Of a stretch of 64,000 nucleotides of DNA, positions 63,335-64,000 are shown piece by piece. Source of the DNA: CAMLFJ01 sp040902305. Lineage in GTDB: Bacteria > Methylomirabilota > Methylomirabilia > Rokubacteriales > CSP1-6. The stretch is from contig JBBDXN010000144.1 in the NCBI GenBank assembly GCA_040902305.1, positions 10,183 to 74,182 of the forward strand. Direction: 5' to 3'. Numbering within the stretch: the stretch's first letter is position 1; every line of letters starts with the position of its first letter. The position numbers and the translations under genes are program-made. The notes beneath the pieces are model-generated. The model did no database searches and was not told where the DNA came from. It saw only the letters and a list, made by a program, of their open reading frames with translations.

Positions 63335-63700
63335 ATGAAGAAGGACCGCTTGGTGCAGTTCCGCAAGAAGCTGGAGGAGAAGCATAGCCAGCTCGTGGAG
63401 GAGGTCGGCCGGAACGTCCTCTACGCTAAGGACCCCGAGGACGATTCCATCAAGGACCTGGGCGATCAGGCCTCTTCCGCCTACAATCGCGAATTCCTCT
63501 TCGAGCTGGGCAACGGCGACCGGCGCCTCCTGAAGGAAGTGGCGCTGGCCCTGCAGAAGATCACGGACGGCGGCTTCGGCGACTGCGAGCGCTGCGGCGA
63601 GCCCATCGCCGAGAAGCGCCTGGAGGCGCTGCCGTTCGCGCGCTACTGCATCGAGTGCCAGCGCGCCGTCGAAGAGGAAGAGCGCACCGCCGCCCGGTAG
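63335..63700 (+). CDS. DksA/TraR family zinc-finger protein
   Basis: 121 aa. An N-terminal coiled coil (VQFRKKLEEKHSQLVEEVGRN, DSIKDLGDQASSAYNREFLFELGNGDRRLLKEVALAL) is followed by the four-Cys zinc finger CERCG (C82/C85 region) and YCIEC. DksA proteins enter the RNA polymerase secondary channel and act with ppGpp. The coiled-coil tip DxxDxA of E. coli DksA reads DLGDQAS here, so it is largely kept. Confidence 0.9.
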   Translation: MKKDRLVQFRKKLEEKHSQLVEEVGRNVLYAKDPEDDSIKDLGDQASSAYNREFLFELGNGDRRLLKEVALALQKITDGGFGDCERCGEPIAEKRLEALPFARYCIECQRAVEEEERTAAR

Positions 63701-63718
63701 CGCGCCCGCTCCGGCTCC

Positions 63719-64000
63719 GTGTCGATTCGCTTCGGGCTCGTCGTCGGCCTCCTCTTCGCCATTGTCGTCACCTACCTGACCTCCCTCAACCCGAGCCGCG
63801 TGCGCGTCGCCCTGGGCGGCGGCTGGGCCTTCGACGTCCCGCTGATGGCGCTCGTCGCGGGTGTGTTCGGAGCGGGCGCCGGCCTCGCCCTCGTGCTCGG
63901 CATCCTCCGCGACGTCACGCGCTCCTACGCGCGCCCCCGCCTCGATCCGGCCCCGCGCGTCGTTCCGTCGGTTCCCGCCGCCGAGGCGCCGCGCGACCCG
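63719..64000 (+). CDS. LapA-like (DUF1049) membrane protein, partial at window edge
   Basis: From GTG 63719 to the end of the window, 94 codons without a stop. Two hydrophobic helices (FGLVVGLLFAIVVTYLTSL and VPLMALVAGVFGAGAGLALVLGIL) flank SRVRVALGGGWAFD, the LapA/DUF1049 layout. A charged Pro/Ala-rich part follows. LapA with the TPR protein LapB regulates lipopolysaccharide synthesis; the C-terminal part here may carry other domains outside the window. Confidence 0.72.
   Translation, partial: MSIRFGLVVGLLFAIVVTYLTSLNPSRVRVALGGGWAFDVPLMALVAGVFGAGAGLALVLGILRDVTRSYARPRLDPAPRVVPSVPAAEAPRDP

Overview
The window is a GC-rich bacterial chromosome segment with strong G/C preference at third codon positions and tightly packed operons. 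It is broken by one 100-N scaffold gap (58095-58194), so it comes from a draft or metagenome assembly. Gene content and order suggest an uncultured GC-rich lineage such as Candidatus Rokubacteria/Methylomirabilota or a deltaproteobacterium-like group. Supporting this are a groESL operon under CIRCE, rpsF-ssb-rpsR-rplI-dnaB, mreBCD-mrdAB-rng, rplU-rpmA-obgE-proBA-nadD-rsfS, gliding-type ABC genes and a DUF721/TPR protein. The phylum is an inference; no rRNA operon is present to confirm it.

Left part (1-23.4 kb): a partial DUF721/TPR lipoprotein-like gene diverges from an RNA m5U methyltransferase, followed by two dipeptide-type ABC permeases and an amidohydrolase preceded by a 149-bp inverted-repeat element. 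A seven-gene minus-strand operon (13168 to 6851) encodes an ABC ATPase, permease, GldG-like protein, DUF4340 protein, a shrunken HupE-like protein, a VanZ-like protein and an Nramp-like transporter. A secreted metallo-hydrolase, an MrfA/MrfB-type repair pair, a LysE exporter and a ferric-iron ABC system (with an IdeR/DtxR-like iron box) come next. The ATPase of the iron system is encoded convergently with a hydroxyacid dehydrogenase.

Middle part (23.4-46 kb): groES-groEL (CIRCE, promoter, terminator), then rpsF-ssb-rpsR-rplI-dnaB. rpsR appears to start at ATT. Then come a sigma54 activator with an N-terminal Rossmann domain, a small zinc-ribbon gene and an isocitrate-lyase-superfamily gene, a DedA protein, two tandem KimA-type potassium importers, a GNAT protein, an AlkA-type glycosylase, a DUF971 protein with apparently permuted halves, an MFS exporter, a PPOX-type protein, an ABC-F protein carrying a palindromic insertion, HNH and ComEA-like genes. 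A structured non-coding region at about 43.84-44.04 kb has a segment complementary to the 16S rRNA 3' end and a 13-codon ORF. Two cold-shock genes follow, each with a long leader that contains an intrinsic-terminator-like hairpin.

Right part (46-64 kb): pyrophosphatase, the cell-shape operon mreB-mreC-mreD-mrdA-mrdB-rng (with a REP/MITE-like hairpin between mreB and mreC), and a small protein ending in a clamp-binding-like motif. A metal-responsive cluster (ceramidase-like membrane protein, CsoR, YHS protein, DUF2889 protein), a TetR/ECF-sigma pair under a strong promoter, a 13-bp tandem repeat running into the scaffold gap, and ribosome/proline/NAD genes ending in a DksA-type protein and a partial LapA-like membrane protein complete the window.

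Several promoters place the start codon 6-11 bases after the -10 box, so leaderless or near-leaderless mRNAs look common here.
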